A DNA stretch of 64,000 nt from Ktedonobacter robiniae (lineage in GTDB: Bacteria; Chloroflexota; Ktedonobacteria; Ktedonobacterales; Ktedonobacteraceae), in NCBI RefSeq assembly GCF_016587375.1, contig NZ_BNJG01000001.1:4670501-4734500 (forward strand), written 5' to 3'. Below are positions 35,067 to 44,047 of the stretch, in pieces. The position numbers and the translations under genes were made by a program. Position 1 is the first letter of the stretch. Each line of letters begins with the position of its first letter. The notes under the pieces were generated by a model. That model saw only the letters and a program-made list of their open reading frames with translations, made no database searches and had not been told where the DNA came from.

Positions 35067-35941
35067 ATGAGCATGACAACTTCTACGCACCAGCACGCTG
35101 TGCTGCCTGAGCACGAGGCAGCGGCTGTGCGGAGTGAGGCGCAAGCGCGACGAAGTGCTAGCCGCGCCTTCCAGGTGCCCAGGCGCAATTTTACCTGGAT
35201 GCTATCGGTTATTCCCCCCTGATCCTGGCTGTGGCCCTGCTAATTGGCTGGTTTGTGAGCAGCGCCTATGGGCATGTCAACACTCTGTTCTTGCCTGCGC
35301 CAGCCGATGTCTTGGATAGCTTGAGCAGCGGCTTTAGCTCGGGAATATATCTCAGCAATCTTTGGGTTACAGTGCAGGAGAGCGTGGTAGGCTTTCTTCT
35401 GGCGCTGGCGCTTGCTTTGCCGCTAGGATATGCCCTGACTAAGTCGCGTGTGCTTGCCGCGGCCATTCATCCTTACCTGGCGGCGGGCCAGGCCATTCCA
35501 GTGGTCGTGATCGCGCCGTTGCTGGTCTTATGGTTGGGCTATGGCTGGGTCCCCAACATGTATGTCTGCGCGCTCGTGGTTATCTTTCCCATGGTGGTAA
35601 ATACCATGCTGGGGGTGCAGACGATAGATCGCGCGCTGACAGATGCGGCGCGTGTGGAGGGAGCTGCTGGTTGGGCCATGTTTGCGCATATCGAGTTTCC
35701 CCTGGCGCTGCCCTCGATTATTGCGGGCGTGCGTACGGGATTGACGCTCTCCGTCATGGGGGCGCTCGTGGGTGAATTTGTCCAGGGAGGAGACCAGGGT
35801 TTGGGATCGTTGCTCCTGGTGGCAAAGAATCAATATAATACACCGCTCATGTTCGCCACGCTTGTGGTACTGGCGGCTCTGGCGGTCTTGTTCTATAGTA
35901 GCACCTGGTTGCTTGGTAAGCTGGCTCAAGTGGTTTACTAA
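35067..35941 (+). CDS. ribX: Riboflavin ABC transporter permease RibX, frameshifted
   Basis: Permease of a Thi5-like riboflavin uptake system. Translation from ATG 35067 (site GAGGG 6 bases upstream) gives MSMTTSTHQH and so on to WMLSVIPP and then stops at TGA 35220. The following frame, open from 35231 to 35941, gives the remaining membrane domain (LIGWFVSSAYG, then the EAA-type loop DAARVEGAAGWAMFAHIEFPLALP). The break falls at a run of six C (35214-35219); one more C would restore a continuous protein of about 291 residues. This may be sequencing error or a true inactivation. ribY follows 53 bp on. No ATPase gene is adjacent. Confidence 0.8.
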
Positions 35942-35994
35942 GCCAGTTGTAATCAGACTTTAAAAGATTTTTAGGGAGAATGGAGTAATCCACG

Positions 35995-37014
35995 ATGTCT
36001 GCACGTCATCGTTCTTCAACTGTGGCAACGTTCGGCATTCTTTCGCTGCTATTTATGCTGTTGATAACGGCATGCGGGGGAACGTCCACTACAAATACAA
36101 GTTCTAATTCATCCTTGCAGGGAAAACAGGCGATCTCGATTGGCCTGGGTTATGTCCCTGATATTCAGTTCGCGCCGTTTTACGTGGCAAAGTCAAAGGG
36201 CTATTATAGCCAGGCAGGGCTGGATGTCACCTTCCACCACGGGATTGTGCCTGACTTGATTGGCTCAATGGTCGCCGGGAAAAATACATTTGTCTTCGCT
36301 GGTGGCGATGAGCTTTTGACCGCGCGTAATAGCAACAAGCAGATCAAAGCGCTAGATGTCGCCACGATCTTCCAGAAATATCCGGTCAGCTTGATCGTAC
36401 CCGCAGACTCCTCGATTAAGAGCCTGAGCGATCTGAAGGGGCATACCATCGGCGTTCCTGGAGCCTATGGCTCGACCTATACGGCGCTGCTGGCCTTCCT
36501 CTACAAAGCGCATCTCTCAACCTCGGATGTCAAGATCCAATCGATTGGCTTTACCCAGGTGCCCGCGCTGTTGGCGCATCGTGTGGATGCCGTGATGGGC
36601 TACTCGAACAACGAGCCGCTGCAACTGGAGCAGCATGGTCTCAAGGTGCGTACCTTCCCGATCTCCGATTATCAGCCCATTGTCTCAAACGGCATTATCG
36701 CGCCCGAGGAGATCTATCAGCAGCAGCCAGCCATGGTGCGCAGCTTTGTGCAGGCCACACTCAAGGGGCTACGTGACGTAATTGCCAACCCTGACGAGGC
36801 CTTGCAGGTGAGTCAGAGCTATATCCCCGGCATGAATACCACGCAGGCGCGTGCAGTGTTAAAGGCTACGATTCCTATCTACCAGGGGGATGGCAAACTG
36901 GGCAATAATGATGATGCCACCTGGCAGTCTATGGAACAATTCCTGGTCGCGGAGAAATTGATTACGCCCGTTGATAATCTCACATCTGTATACACCAATA
37001 AAACGGTCGCCTAA
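35995..37014 (+). CDS. ribY: Riboflavin ABC transporter substrate-binding lipoprotein RibY
   Basis: The 339-residue protein has a lipoprotein signal with lipobox LITAC-G (Cys about 27). An NMT1/Thi5-like binding fold follows: VPDIQFAPFYVAKSKGYYSQAGLDV, GIVPDLIGSMVAGKNTFVFAGGDELL, LKGHTIGVPGAYGSTYTALLAFL and DAVMGYSNNEP. Known RibY proteins of Chloroflexi are of this family and lie behind FMN riboswitches, as here. Riboflavin is thus the likely ligand from context; the fold alone also binds pyrimidines or sulfonates. A terminator follows. Confidence 0.85.
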   Translation: MSARHRSSTVATFGILSLLFMLLITACGGTSTTNTSSNSSLQGKQAISIGLGYVPDIQFAPFYVAKSKGYYSQAGLDVTFHHGIVPDLIGSMVAGKNTFVFAGGDELLTARNSNKQIKALDVATIFQKYPVSLIVPADSSIKSLSDLKGHTIGVPGAYGSTYTALLAFLYKAHLSTSDVKIQSIGFTQVPALLAHRVDAVMGYSNNEPLQLEQHGLKVRTFPISDYQPIVSNGIIAPEEIYQQQPAMVRSFVQATLKGLRDVIANPDEALQVSQSYIPGMNTTQARAVLKATIPIYQGDGKLGNNDDATWQSMEQFLVAEKLITPVDNLTSVYTNKTVA

Positions 37015-37047
37015 GCTAGTTGTAGTTAGCAAGCCGTTGTATGACGC

Positions 37048-37088
37048 AAACATGCTCCCTCTCATCGTTAATGAGAGGGAGCATGTTT
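37048..37088 (+). terminator. Terminator after ribY, 18-bp arms
   Basis: AAACATGCTCCCTCTCAT and ATGAGAGGGAGCATGTTT are perfectly complementary around CGTTA. The stem ends in T residues. Confidence 0.9.
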
Positions 37089-37257
37089 ATATGAAAAACC
37101 TACGTTTCGGGCTAGGAGCTAGTGAGATAAAAGGACCGTTAACACATATGCACATTGCATACTAGGTGCTTTGTGGTGTATAAAGGCGGTAGGATAGTCT
37201 TTGTTCTGACTATTTTGTCAATCAAGCGATGATTTTCAAGCGATTGCGAGGGAATCC

Positions 37258-37611
37258 ATGACTCATAATTCTGATCGCTGTAGCCAGCTCCGTACGCTTC
37301 ACGATCACCTGACCAATGAAGTAAAAAATATGCGTGAGAGTCTTCAGAGGGCGCAGCAGGAGGGCATTAGCACCTCAGCAGAGTCGCTCAATACGCTCCG
37401 AAGCCTTCAGGCTGCTTTAAATAACATTTCGCGCGAACTACAAAAATGCCCTCCCGAAAAGAGCGAGGAGAGCGCGACCGAGGGGGAGAAGTCAATCTTA
37501 CTGCGCCAGGTGAAAGCGGTCTTACCGGAACAGCGAGTGCGTAACTGGTTCCCTGACTCCGTGCAGCGCGACGATGAAGAGAGTATCGTGGACGCCATGG
37601 AGCCGCGATAG
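37258..37611 (+). CDS. Small coiled-coil protein, unknown
   Basis: The 117-residue hydrophilic protein is largely a predicted coiled coil in its first 65 residues (LTNEVKNMRESLQRAQQEG, LNTLRSLQAALNNISRELQ). An acidic linker and a short RVRNWFPDS segment follow. I recognise no family. It is a monocistronic unit between the ribXY terminator and the next long hairpin. Confidence 0.6.
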   Translation: MTHNSDRCSQLRTLHDHLTNEVKNMRESLQRAQQEGISTSAESLNTLRSLQAALNNISRELQKCPPEKSEESATEGEKSILLRQVKAVLPEQRVRNWFPDSVQRDDEESIVDAMEPR

Positions 37612-37624
37612 GCCTGGAGTCATA

Positions 37625-37713
37625 GAAGGGAGCGCTACTGACGTACGTGCCTACACGTTCGGGGCAGGTATTCGCACCCCAGTGTAGGCGCGTACGTCAG
37701 TAGCGCTCCCTTC
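37625..37713. terminator. Long bidirectional hairpin, 32-base arms
   Basis: Arms 37625-37656 and 37682-37713 (outer part GAAGGGAGCGCTACTGACGT) pair with one mismatch around a 25-base loop. It lies between convergent genes, ending 4 bp before the stop of the kinase gene. Confidence 0.85.
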
Positions 37714-37716
37714 TTA

Positions 37717-39777
37717 TTAGGCGGCGAAGACCTGCAAGTTTTTCAGGGTAACGTGCGAGCCGGGAGTGACAAGAATGCCAATTGCGGCATTCGTACTCGT
37801 TCCGTTGTTGGCATTCCCCCAATACGTTCCATCCACGGTATAGGTATAGCTTGTCCCCAGCACCTGAACATCCACGGTGTGTGCCTTGGTAGTATCGCCC
37901 TGTGTTGGACCCGAGGCGAGTTGTCCCTGGCTTTGCCAGGAGGAGGGATCATAGTTGTCGCTATGCCAGTTGCCTGTCGAGAGAATAAAGACATTTGACG
38001 TCTTGCTATCGGGCAGGTTGCGGTAGAGAATGCCGTAGTCACCGCTGGCGCTCTCGATCTGAACCTGGATAATATAATTGCTCGGGAAGGTCTGACCTGA
38101 TGGCAGACCTGTCAGGAGGAGGACGCCTGTGCCACCATTGCTGCTGAGTTCAACGTTAGTGTCATGACAGGTCACGGTGAGATTGATTTCGTTCCAGGTG
38201 CCTCCATGTTTATCGCATGACTTTCCAGGTAGATCGGTCCCATAGACACGGTTTCCAGCGGAGACCTTTGCTCCTGGTAACGAAAGTGGTCTGGGGGTCG
38301 CGGTCGCGGTAGGCGTCGACTTGTTTGTCAACGTCACGTCATGCGTGGGCTGGGCTGTTGGTGCATTGGAGGCTGTTTGGCCGCCAGCAAAATGCTGATA
38401 GGAGGCAACCGAGCCGATGATGATCAAAAGCACCAGGAGCGCTCCTCCAAGTGCGACTGCCAGTGGCTGGCGACGCGCACGAGGACCCTGGGGTCCAGGC
38501 TGAGGTGAGGGCTGGGGCATGGGCGAGAATGGTGGCGGACTCAGCGGTGCGTTGGTACGCGGCTCTCTCATCTGGGGAGAGGCCGGTACCTGTTCAATGA
38601 CGGGCTGGGGCCTGGGTGCCACCTCCACTTTGGCTGGCATAGGAGGCGCTGGTTCGTCGTGTTTGCTTTCAACCTGGGCAACAACGCGTGGTGCGGCCTC
38701 TGTCGAGGCGTTGTAAATTGTCGTTGGCGTATTTTCTAGCTGAGTAACCGCATCATGCTCAATGACGGGCTGAGGGTGTTTGCCCTCAAGGTGCTCTTCG
38801 GTGTTGGGTGTGCCCTGATCGGGTAACGTGACAAAGACAGTCTGTGCCTCAGTGATGAGTGGTGTACGCTGTGACAGCATTCCTGCTTGCGAAGGAGTAG
38901 TAAGCGTGGCCTTGAGAATCCGGGCTAACTCGCTCGCGCTATTGTAGCGTTCGGCAGGATTTTTTGCTAGCGCCTTCATGACGATACCCTCGATCTCAGG
39001 GGTGACCTGGGGATTGAGGGCGGAGAGAGAGGGAGGAGTCTCAAGCGTGTGTTTGATGGCAATCGCGACTGGGGAAGTGCCAGTGAAGGGGACCTGTCCT
39101 CCCAGCATCTGGTAGATCATCACGCCAAGGGAGTAGATGTCGGTACGGTGATCGACATCTTTGCCGGTGCCCTGTTCGGGCGAGAGATATTCAGGGGTGC
39201 CAACGATTGTGCCGGCGCTGGTCAAGCCCTCCTGACTGGAGCGCCCCTTTACGCCACTTTCGTGTAGGTCGCGTACAACTTTGGCCAGGCCAAAATCGGC
39301 CAGGAGTACCCGGCCATCGGCATGGAAGAGAATATTGGCTGGTTTGAGGTCACGATGGATAATACCTTGTTTATGAGCGGCCTCAAGTGCGTCGGCAGCC
39401 TGCTCGATAATGCGCGCGACCTCATCAAAGGGGAGGATGCCTCGTTCTTCGAGCAGGTCGCGCAGGGTCCCTCCTGTGACGTGAGGCATAACCAGGTAGG
39501 CCATATCCTCCTGCTCGCCATATTCGTAGAGCGGTAAAATATTAATATGGTCGAGGGCCGCGATAGAATCGGCCTCTCGCCGGAAGCGTGCGAGGAATTC
39601 TTCTCGGGGTCGCTTGTCCATAAGCGTATTGGGCAGGAGTACCTTCACGGCGACAGTGCGTCGTGGACGGCTCTGTTGTGCTAGATAGACTGCGCCCATG
39701 CCACCTCGTCCAATAAGGCGTCGGATTGTGCATGTTCCGAGCGTTTTGCCTATCAGATCATTTGTATCTAAGATCAC
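37717..39777 (-). CDS. Membrane Ser/Thr protein kinase, PknB type (1)
   Basis: The 686-residue protein has a Hanks-type kinase domain (about 16-285): glycine loop GRGGMGAVYLAQQ, K45 in VAVKVL, catalytic HRDLKPANIL (D143), DFGLAK (D161) and GTPEYLSPEQ. A proline-rich cytoplasmic linker follows (about 300-435), then one membrane helix (about 440-462). An extracellular domain (about 515-686) starts GKSCDKHGGTWNEIN and ends VTLKNLQVFAA. The extracellular part looks like a jelly-roll (DUF1080/3-keto-disaccharide hydrolase-like) sensor. A paralogue lies 490 bp upstream in the same direction. Confidence 0.93.
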   Translation of the reverse strand: MILDTNDLIGKTLGTCTIRRLIGRGGMGAVYLAQQSRPRRTVAVKVLLPNTLMDKRPREEFLARFRREADSIAALDHINILPLYEYGEQEDMAYLVMPHVTGGTLRDLLEERGILPFDEVARIIEQAADALEAAHKQGIIHRDLKPANILFHADGRVLLADFGLAKVVRDLHESGVKGRSSQEGLTSAGTIVGTPEYLSPEQGTGKDVDHRTDIYSLGVMIYQMLGGQVPFTGTSPVAIAIKHTLETPPSLSALNPQVTPEIEGIVMKALAKNPAERYNSASELARILKATLTTPSQAGMLSQRTPLITEAQTVFVTLPDQGTPNTEEHLEGKHPQPVIEHDAVTQLENTPTTIYNASTEAAPRVVAQVESKHDEPAPPMPAKVEVAPRPQPVIEQVPASPQMREPRTNAPLSPPPFSPMPQPSPQPGPQGPRARRQPLAVALGGALLVLLIIIGSVASYQHFAGGQTASNAPTAQPTHDVTLTNKSTPTATATPRPLSLPGAKVSAGNRVYGTDLPGKSCDKHGGTWNEINLTVTCHDTNVELSSNGGTGVLLLTGLPSGQTFPSNYIIQVQIESASGDYGILYRNLPDSKTSNVFILSTGNWHSDNYDPSSWQSQGQLASGPTQGDTTKAHTVDVQVLGTSYTYTVDGTYWGNANNGTSTNAAIGILVTPGSHVTLKNLQVFAA

Positions 39778-40266
39778 GCTCGTAATGTCCTCTCAGAAAA
39801 TAAGCTTGCTGCTGCTGATATGTAAATGCATTTAAATGTATTTTATGTCTGGGTAAGGCAAATGTGTTTTTAAATCATGTACTTTGTACTATTGTTTGCT
39901 GTTGACCCCACTACCACTGAGTCTACTCGTACTTATGCTCATCATCCAACCTGGCTAGCCTGTGCGCACACATGTACCCTACTACTATAACCACTTCTGC
40001 TGAGAAAAGCCAGGAAAGTAGCGAAGAAGTACGGAAATACGTAAGAAAAGCTGATACCTGTGACGTATCCGGCACTCATTATAGTATATGTCCAGCAATA
40101 AGGAAAGTTTTCCAGGCCTTTTTCTGTAAATAGGTAGGTGGAGACCTCCTCTATCGTGCATGTATAGGTGAATACTAGCCTTGTAGAGTGATGCATGAAG
40201 ATTGGCCAATACGGGCTATCTACCCGGCTCAGATATGTTTCTTGTTATCGAAATGCGTAAGGATGA
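39778..40266. other. Gene-free gap between the two kinase genes
   Basis: AT-rich sequence with no supported ORF and no strong hairpin. It probably holds the promoter of kinase 1 (leftward) and the 3' flank of kinase 2. Confidence 0.5.
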
Positions 40267-42216
40267 TTAGACCTGGTAGAGCGTAAAGCTCTGTACGGTG
40301 ATGCTTGCACCTTTATCGACTGCGATGCCAGCGGTTCCCTGAGCATAGGTGGTATCTGTTATCTCTCCCAATTTGTGCCCGTTGGCATAGAAAGCGAATG
40401 ACTGACCATTGGCGATAACCGCGAGGAGGATGGCGGCATGGGCATTGCCAAGATTGCCACCCGCTAGCTTCGTCGGTGCGCCTGTGTTGTTGTCGTACAC
40501 ATAGGTGTTCCAGGTGCCATCAGGGTGGACAAGAAGCGTGTAGACACCTGATTGCTGTCCAGGTTGATTGCGGAAGTAGAGGCCGAAGTCGCTGCTGGAG
40601 GTGTTAGCTTGTTGTAATTGGGCCTCGACAACGTAGTTGGATGTATAGGCCTGCCCCTGTATCTTGCTGAGAAAGGTGCCTTGAAGCTGTGCCGTTGAGG
40701 CTGTGTTGCGAATCACCGTCTGGTTGCCGGAACAGGTGATGCCGACGCCATTGTAATCACTCCAGGTCCCCCCATTATGATCACAGCTCTGACCCACACC
40801 CATTGCTTGATAGAGGTGTGCTCCATGCGGAACCTGAGATGTATCTGGTGTCTTTGTGGCAGGCGCGGAGGTGCTTGTCGTGGAAGGTGTATATTGTGCT
40901 CCCCTGGAGGTTGTTGCCGTCGTATGTCCAGAAACGGATGTCGCTGTCGGCGAGGACGCAGGGCTGTTTCTGGTGAGGAGTTGCTGTGCAAAGACAACGC
41001 TACCCCCAAGGAGAAGAAGAATGATTATCATAGTGAGCCCGATGGTCCAGGGGGAGCGTCTCCGCGTTGCCTGTGGTGCATAATATGCAGGTGTATAAGG
41101 ATGCGGTTGTGGTTGTGTCTGACGGCTCCCTACCGCGTAGGGAGCATAGGTGGCGGGCGTATCCTGCCTGTTGTTAGGCCGGTGAGAAGCTGATTCTGGC
41201 TGGGGTTGCCACCGCGGCTGCACTGGTGGTTGCTGGACTTCGGGCGCGGCAAAGGGTGGAGGTACTGGTTGCGCTGAGGCGTTAGAGAATGCAGGTGCCT
41301 CAGTACTGTGTGCAGAAATCTCAGTAGGAGGTTCTACCAGCTTGAATGTGCCTGGGGAGATCGCGGCCTGGTGCAGGTCACGCATGAGAGCTTGTGCCGA
41401 TTGATAGCGCTCCTCGCGCTGCTTAGCACATGCCTTTTGCAGAATTTCATCGTAAACCTGGGGGAACTCGGGACGCAACTGGTGTAGTGAGGGGAGTGGT
41501 TGCTGAACATGACTCATCGCCAGGGCATAGAGCGTTGTGCCAGGGTAAGGGAGACGCCCACTCAAGAGCTGAAAGAGCACGATCCCAAATTCGTAGATAT
41601 CGGCCAGGTGATTTATCTCTTCTCCCAGCATCATTTCGGGCGCCATATATTCAGGCGTCCCTGGCAGCATACCTGTGGTTGTCAGCGTGGGCATTGTGCC
41701 CGGTTGATCCTGGAGGATGCGAGCAATGCCAAAGTCAGCCAGTACCAGGCGACCATCGGCGTGCAGCAAGAGATTGGATGGCTTGAGATCGCGATGCAGA
41801 ATACCTTGAGAATGAGCGTAGTCAAGGGCTGAGGCTGCCTGGTTGCCATAGGTGAGTACGGTATTGAGCGGCAGGCGCCCCTCACGTGCCAGGAGATCGC
41901 GCAGACTTCCGCCGCTGAAGTAGGGCATGACGAGATAGGCAAAATGCTCTTGCTCACCGTATTCATAGATAGGGGTGATATTAACGTGCTCCAGGCGCGC
42001 AACAATGTTAGCCTCGCGGCGAAAGCGCTGGAGAAATTGTATGTAGTGTTCGGAATCTGTTGAGCCAGGTGGCTGAAGAATCTTGACCGCGACTTTGCGA
42101 GCGGGGAGTTGTTGTTGCGCGAGGTAGACCGCTCCCATGCCTCCCCTGCCCAGGAGACGCTCCAGAGTGTAATTTCCAAGTTTTGTACCGATGAAATGAT
42201 CTGTCTTCTCAGCCAT
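40267..42216 (-). CDS. Membrane Ser/Thr protein kinase, PknB type (2)
   Basis: The start is placed at 42216 (MAEKTDHFIG) after an AGGGA site; the ORF opens 31 codons earlier. The 649-residue protein repeats the design of its neighbour with identical spacing: GRGGMGAVYLAQQ, K45, HRDLKPSNLL (D143), DFGIAR (D161) and GTPEYMAPEM. A Pro/Gln-rich linker follows, then one membrane helix (about 400-420), a Thr/Ser-rich stalk and an extracellular domain starting GQSCDHNGGTWSDYN. The two genes arose by duplication, and the kinase domain is better kept than the linker. Confidence 0.93.
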   Translation of the reverse strand: MAEKTDHFIGTKLGNYTLERLLGRGGMGAVYLAQQQLPARKVAVKILQPPGSTDSEHYIQFLQRFRREANIVARLEHVNITPIYEYGEQEHFAYLVMPYFSGGSLRDLLAREGRLPLNTVLTYGNQAASALDYAHSQGILHRDLKPSNLLLHADGRLVLADFGIARILQDQPGTMPTLTTTGMLPGTPEYMAPEMMLGEEINHLADIYEFGIVLFQLLSGRLPYPGTTLYALAMSHVQQPLPSLHQLRPEFPQVYDEILQKACAKQREERYQSAQALMRDLHQAAISPGTFKLVEPPTEISAHSTEAPAFSNASAQPVPPPFAAPEVQQPPVQPRWQPQPESASHRPNNRQDTPATYAPYAVGSRQTQPQPHPYTPAYYAPQATRRRSPWTIGLTMIIILLLLGGSVVFAQQLLTRNSPASSPTATSVSGHTTATTSRGAQYTPSTTSTSAPATKTPDTSQVPHGAHLYQAMGVGQSCDHNGGTWSDYNGVGITCSGNQTVIRNTASTAQLQGTFLSKIQGQAYTSNYVVEAQLQQANTSSSDFGLYFRNQPGQQSGVYTLLVHPDGTWNTYVYDNNTGAPTKLAGGNLGNAHAAILLAVIANGQSFAFYANGHKLGEITDTTYAQGTAGIAVDKGASITVQSFTLYQV

Positions 42217-42559
42217 AATCTTCCCTGCCATATTGGTTTTTAGTTTTTTTATGCGAAGTATGTGGAGTGCTATGTTTGCTGAAATAGGACTTTTGCAATG
42301 TTCTGCCAAGAGAAGAGTGGAATACCAATAAAACTGTTTTTATTGTATGCTATGCTAATCATAAGAGCAAGAAGAGAGCCCTTTGGATAGCATAAACACT
42401 ACCGAGAGCACATATGTGTGTATTTCGGCCACTTTTTCGGCTTTTGGCGCACCAGAGTTCCTGGTGGGGGAAAAGTTGGTTGACATTGCCACCCCTGGCT
42501 GTTATTCTTGGTCATAATAGAACATAAACTGAAGATCCTCGTATTCTCTCAGTAGTATA

Positions 42560-42858
42560 GTGTTTTTTGCCCGTGATGACCGGAAGAAGTATGAGGTGCC
42601 GAGCCAGACAGCGATCCGACGTCCAGTGCAAGGTCGGAATGGAGTAGCCCTCAGAACGCGTCCGCGAGCGGCTGGCGGAAGAAAATCGTCTCGAGACGAT
42701 AAGTATGCCGGGTGTGCGGCTCACACGTAAGTTTTTGAGTCGAAATGAGTGGTCTTTACTCTCAATTGAGGAAAGGCAAACTGGGTGGCACCGCGGGAGC
42801 CAGGCTGTAGCTCTCGTCCCTGTATCAAATGATAGGGATGAGGGTTTTTTTTGTTCCA
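42560..42858 (+). promoter_or_regulatory. T-box riboswitch (arginine), upstream of argC
   Basis: The T-box core is AACTGGGTGGCACCGCGG (42779-42796). A terminator follows with CTCTCGTCCCTGTATC and GATAGGGATGAGGG arms and a T8 run. In stem I the specifier loop has AGAAGTA on the 5' side (42585-42591) and GAACGCG on the 3' side, bounded by CGGA/TCCG and TGAGG/CCTCA stems. This sets the specifier at CGC (42657-42659, Arg) followed by a purine. The TGGC of the T-box would pair with a tRNA ending GCCA. The 5' limit is approximate. Confidence 0.9.
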
Positions 42859-42884
42859 ATATCTTAACTCTTGGGGGCCAGATA

Positions 42885-43952
42885 ATGATTTCTACCGCTA
42901 TTATTAACGTTACTAGTTATACCGGCCTGGAACTCTTGCGCCTGCTTGCGCAGCATCCTCAATTAAAGGTTACCTCTGTCACCGCACGCAGCCTGGCGGG
43001 CAAGACGCTGGCAGATGTCTTCCCACAACTGCAAGCGCTTGCAGCCACGACCGCGATTGACCCAACGATGGTGATCGCGGAGGAGCCAGCACAGACAGAC
43101 CTGGCGTTTGTCTGCTTGCCTCATGCCGCCGCCGCAGAGGCGGTCGTACGTCTGCTTGAGCGCGGTACAAAGGTCATCGATCTCTCAGCGGACTTCCGCC
43201 TGCATGATGTAGCGGTGTATGAAGAATGGTATAAGCATACCCATCCTGCTCCAGCCTTGCTCGAAAGCGCGGTCTTTGGTCTCTGTGAGCGCTATCGTGA
43301 GCGGATCGCAGGGGCTAGCCTCGTCGCCAGTCCCGGTTGCCACTCAACCACCGCCATTCTTGCCCTGCTACCCGCTTTTGCCCGGGGCATTGTAGAGCCA
43401 GACGTCATCGTGGACTCAAAAACGGGCATTAGTGGCGCGGGCCGTGGCTTGACGCTGGGGACACATTTTGCCGAGGCGAACGAAGATATGAGTCCCTATA
43501 GTGTAGGCGGTCATCGGCATATGCCCGAGATCAAGCAAGAGTTGCTCGCTGCTGCCAGGGATGGCGGACATGCACTCTCCGATATCCGCATGACATTCCT
43601 GCCGCACCTGGTACCCATGACGCGGGGCATCCTGGCGACTTGCTATGCCACGCTTGCGCCAGGTGCTGTAGAGAGCCTCTCGTCAAAGGCTATCGTAGAG
43701 TTGTATCGCGAGTATTATGCAGGCGAGCCTTTTGTGCATGTAGTGGATCAGCCACCTCATACCAAGTGGGCCTATGGCAGCAATCATTGTTTTATCTATC
43801 CAACGCTTGATGCCCGAACGGGACGCCTGATTGTAATGTCCTGCACCGATAACCTGGTTAAAGGCGCGGTGGGTCAGGCTATTCAGAACGCGAACTGTAT
43901 GCTTGGTTGGCCCGAGAGTCTGGGTCTGGCAGGGGCTGGTGTCAATCCCTAG
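42885..43952 (+). CDS. argC: N-acetyl-gamma-glutamyl-phosphate reductase
   Basis: Third step of arginine synthesis. The start at ATG 42885 (MISTAIINVTSYTG) is downstream of the T-box terminator; the longer frame runs back through the leader RNA. The 355-residue product has SYTGLELLRLL (NADP-binding), VIDLSADFRLHD, and the active site ASPGCHSTTAIL with C152. Further matches are GISGAGRGLTLGTHFAE, SVGGHRHMPEI and FLPHLVPMTRGILATCY. It is followed 95 bp later by argB. Confidence 0.95.
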   Translation: MISTAIINVTSYTGLELLRLLAQHPQLKVTSVTARSLAGKTLADVFPQLQALAATTAIDPTMVIAEEPAQTDLAFVCLPHAAAAEAVVRLLERGTKVIDLSADFRLHDVAVYEEWYKHTHPAPALLESAVFGLCERYRERIAGASLVASPGCHSTTAILALLPAFARGIVEPDVIVDSKTGISGAGRGLTLGTHFAEANEDMSPYSVGGHRHMPEIKQELLAAARDGGHALSDIRMTFLPHLVPMTRGILATCYATLAPGAVESLSSKAIVELYREYYAGEPFVHVVDQPPHTKWAYGSNHCFIYPTLDARTGRLIVMSCTDNLVKGAVGQAIQNANCMLGWPESLGLAGAGVNP

Positions 43953-44047
43953 TCTGAAAAAATGTATGCAATGTGATCCCTCTACTGTTGTGTGTAACCC
44001 GCGAGCCTCGGAGCATATGATGTAGAGTGAGGAGGAACATAGGAACG

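Noticed and set aside
35134..35319. Short frame at the start of ribX
   Set aside because: It lies in a third frame; the two real ribX frames explain the region.
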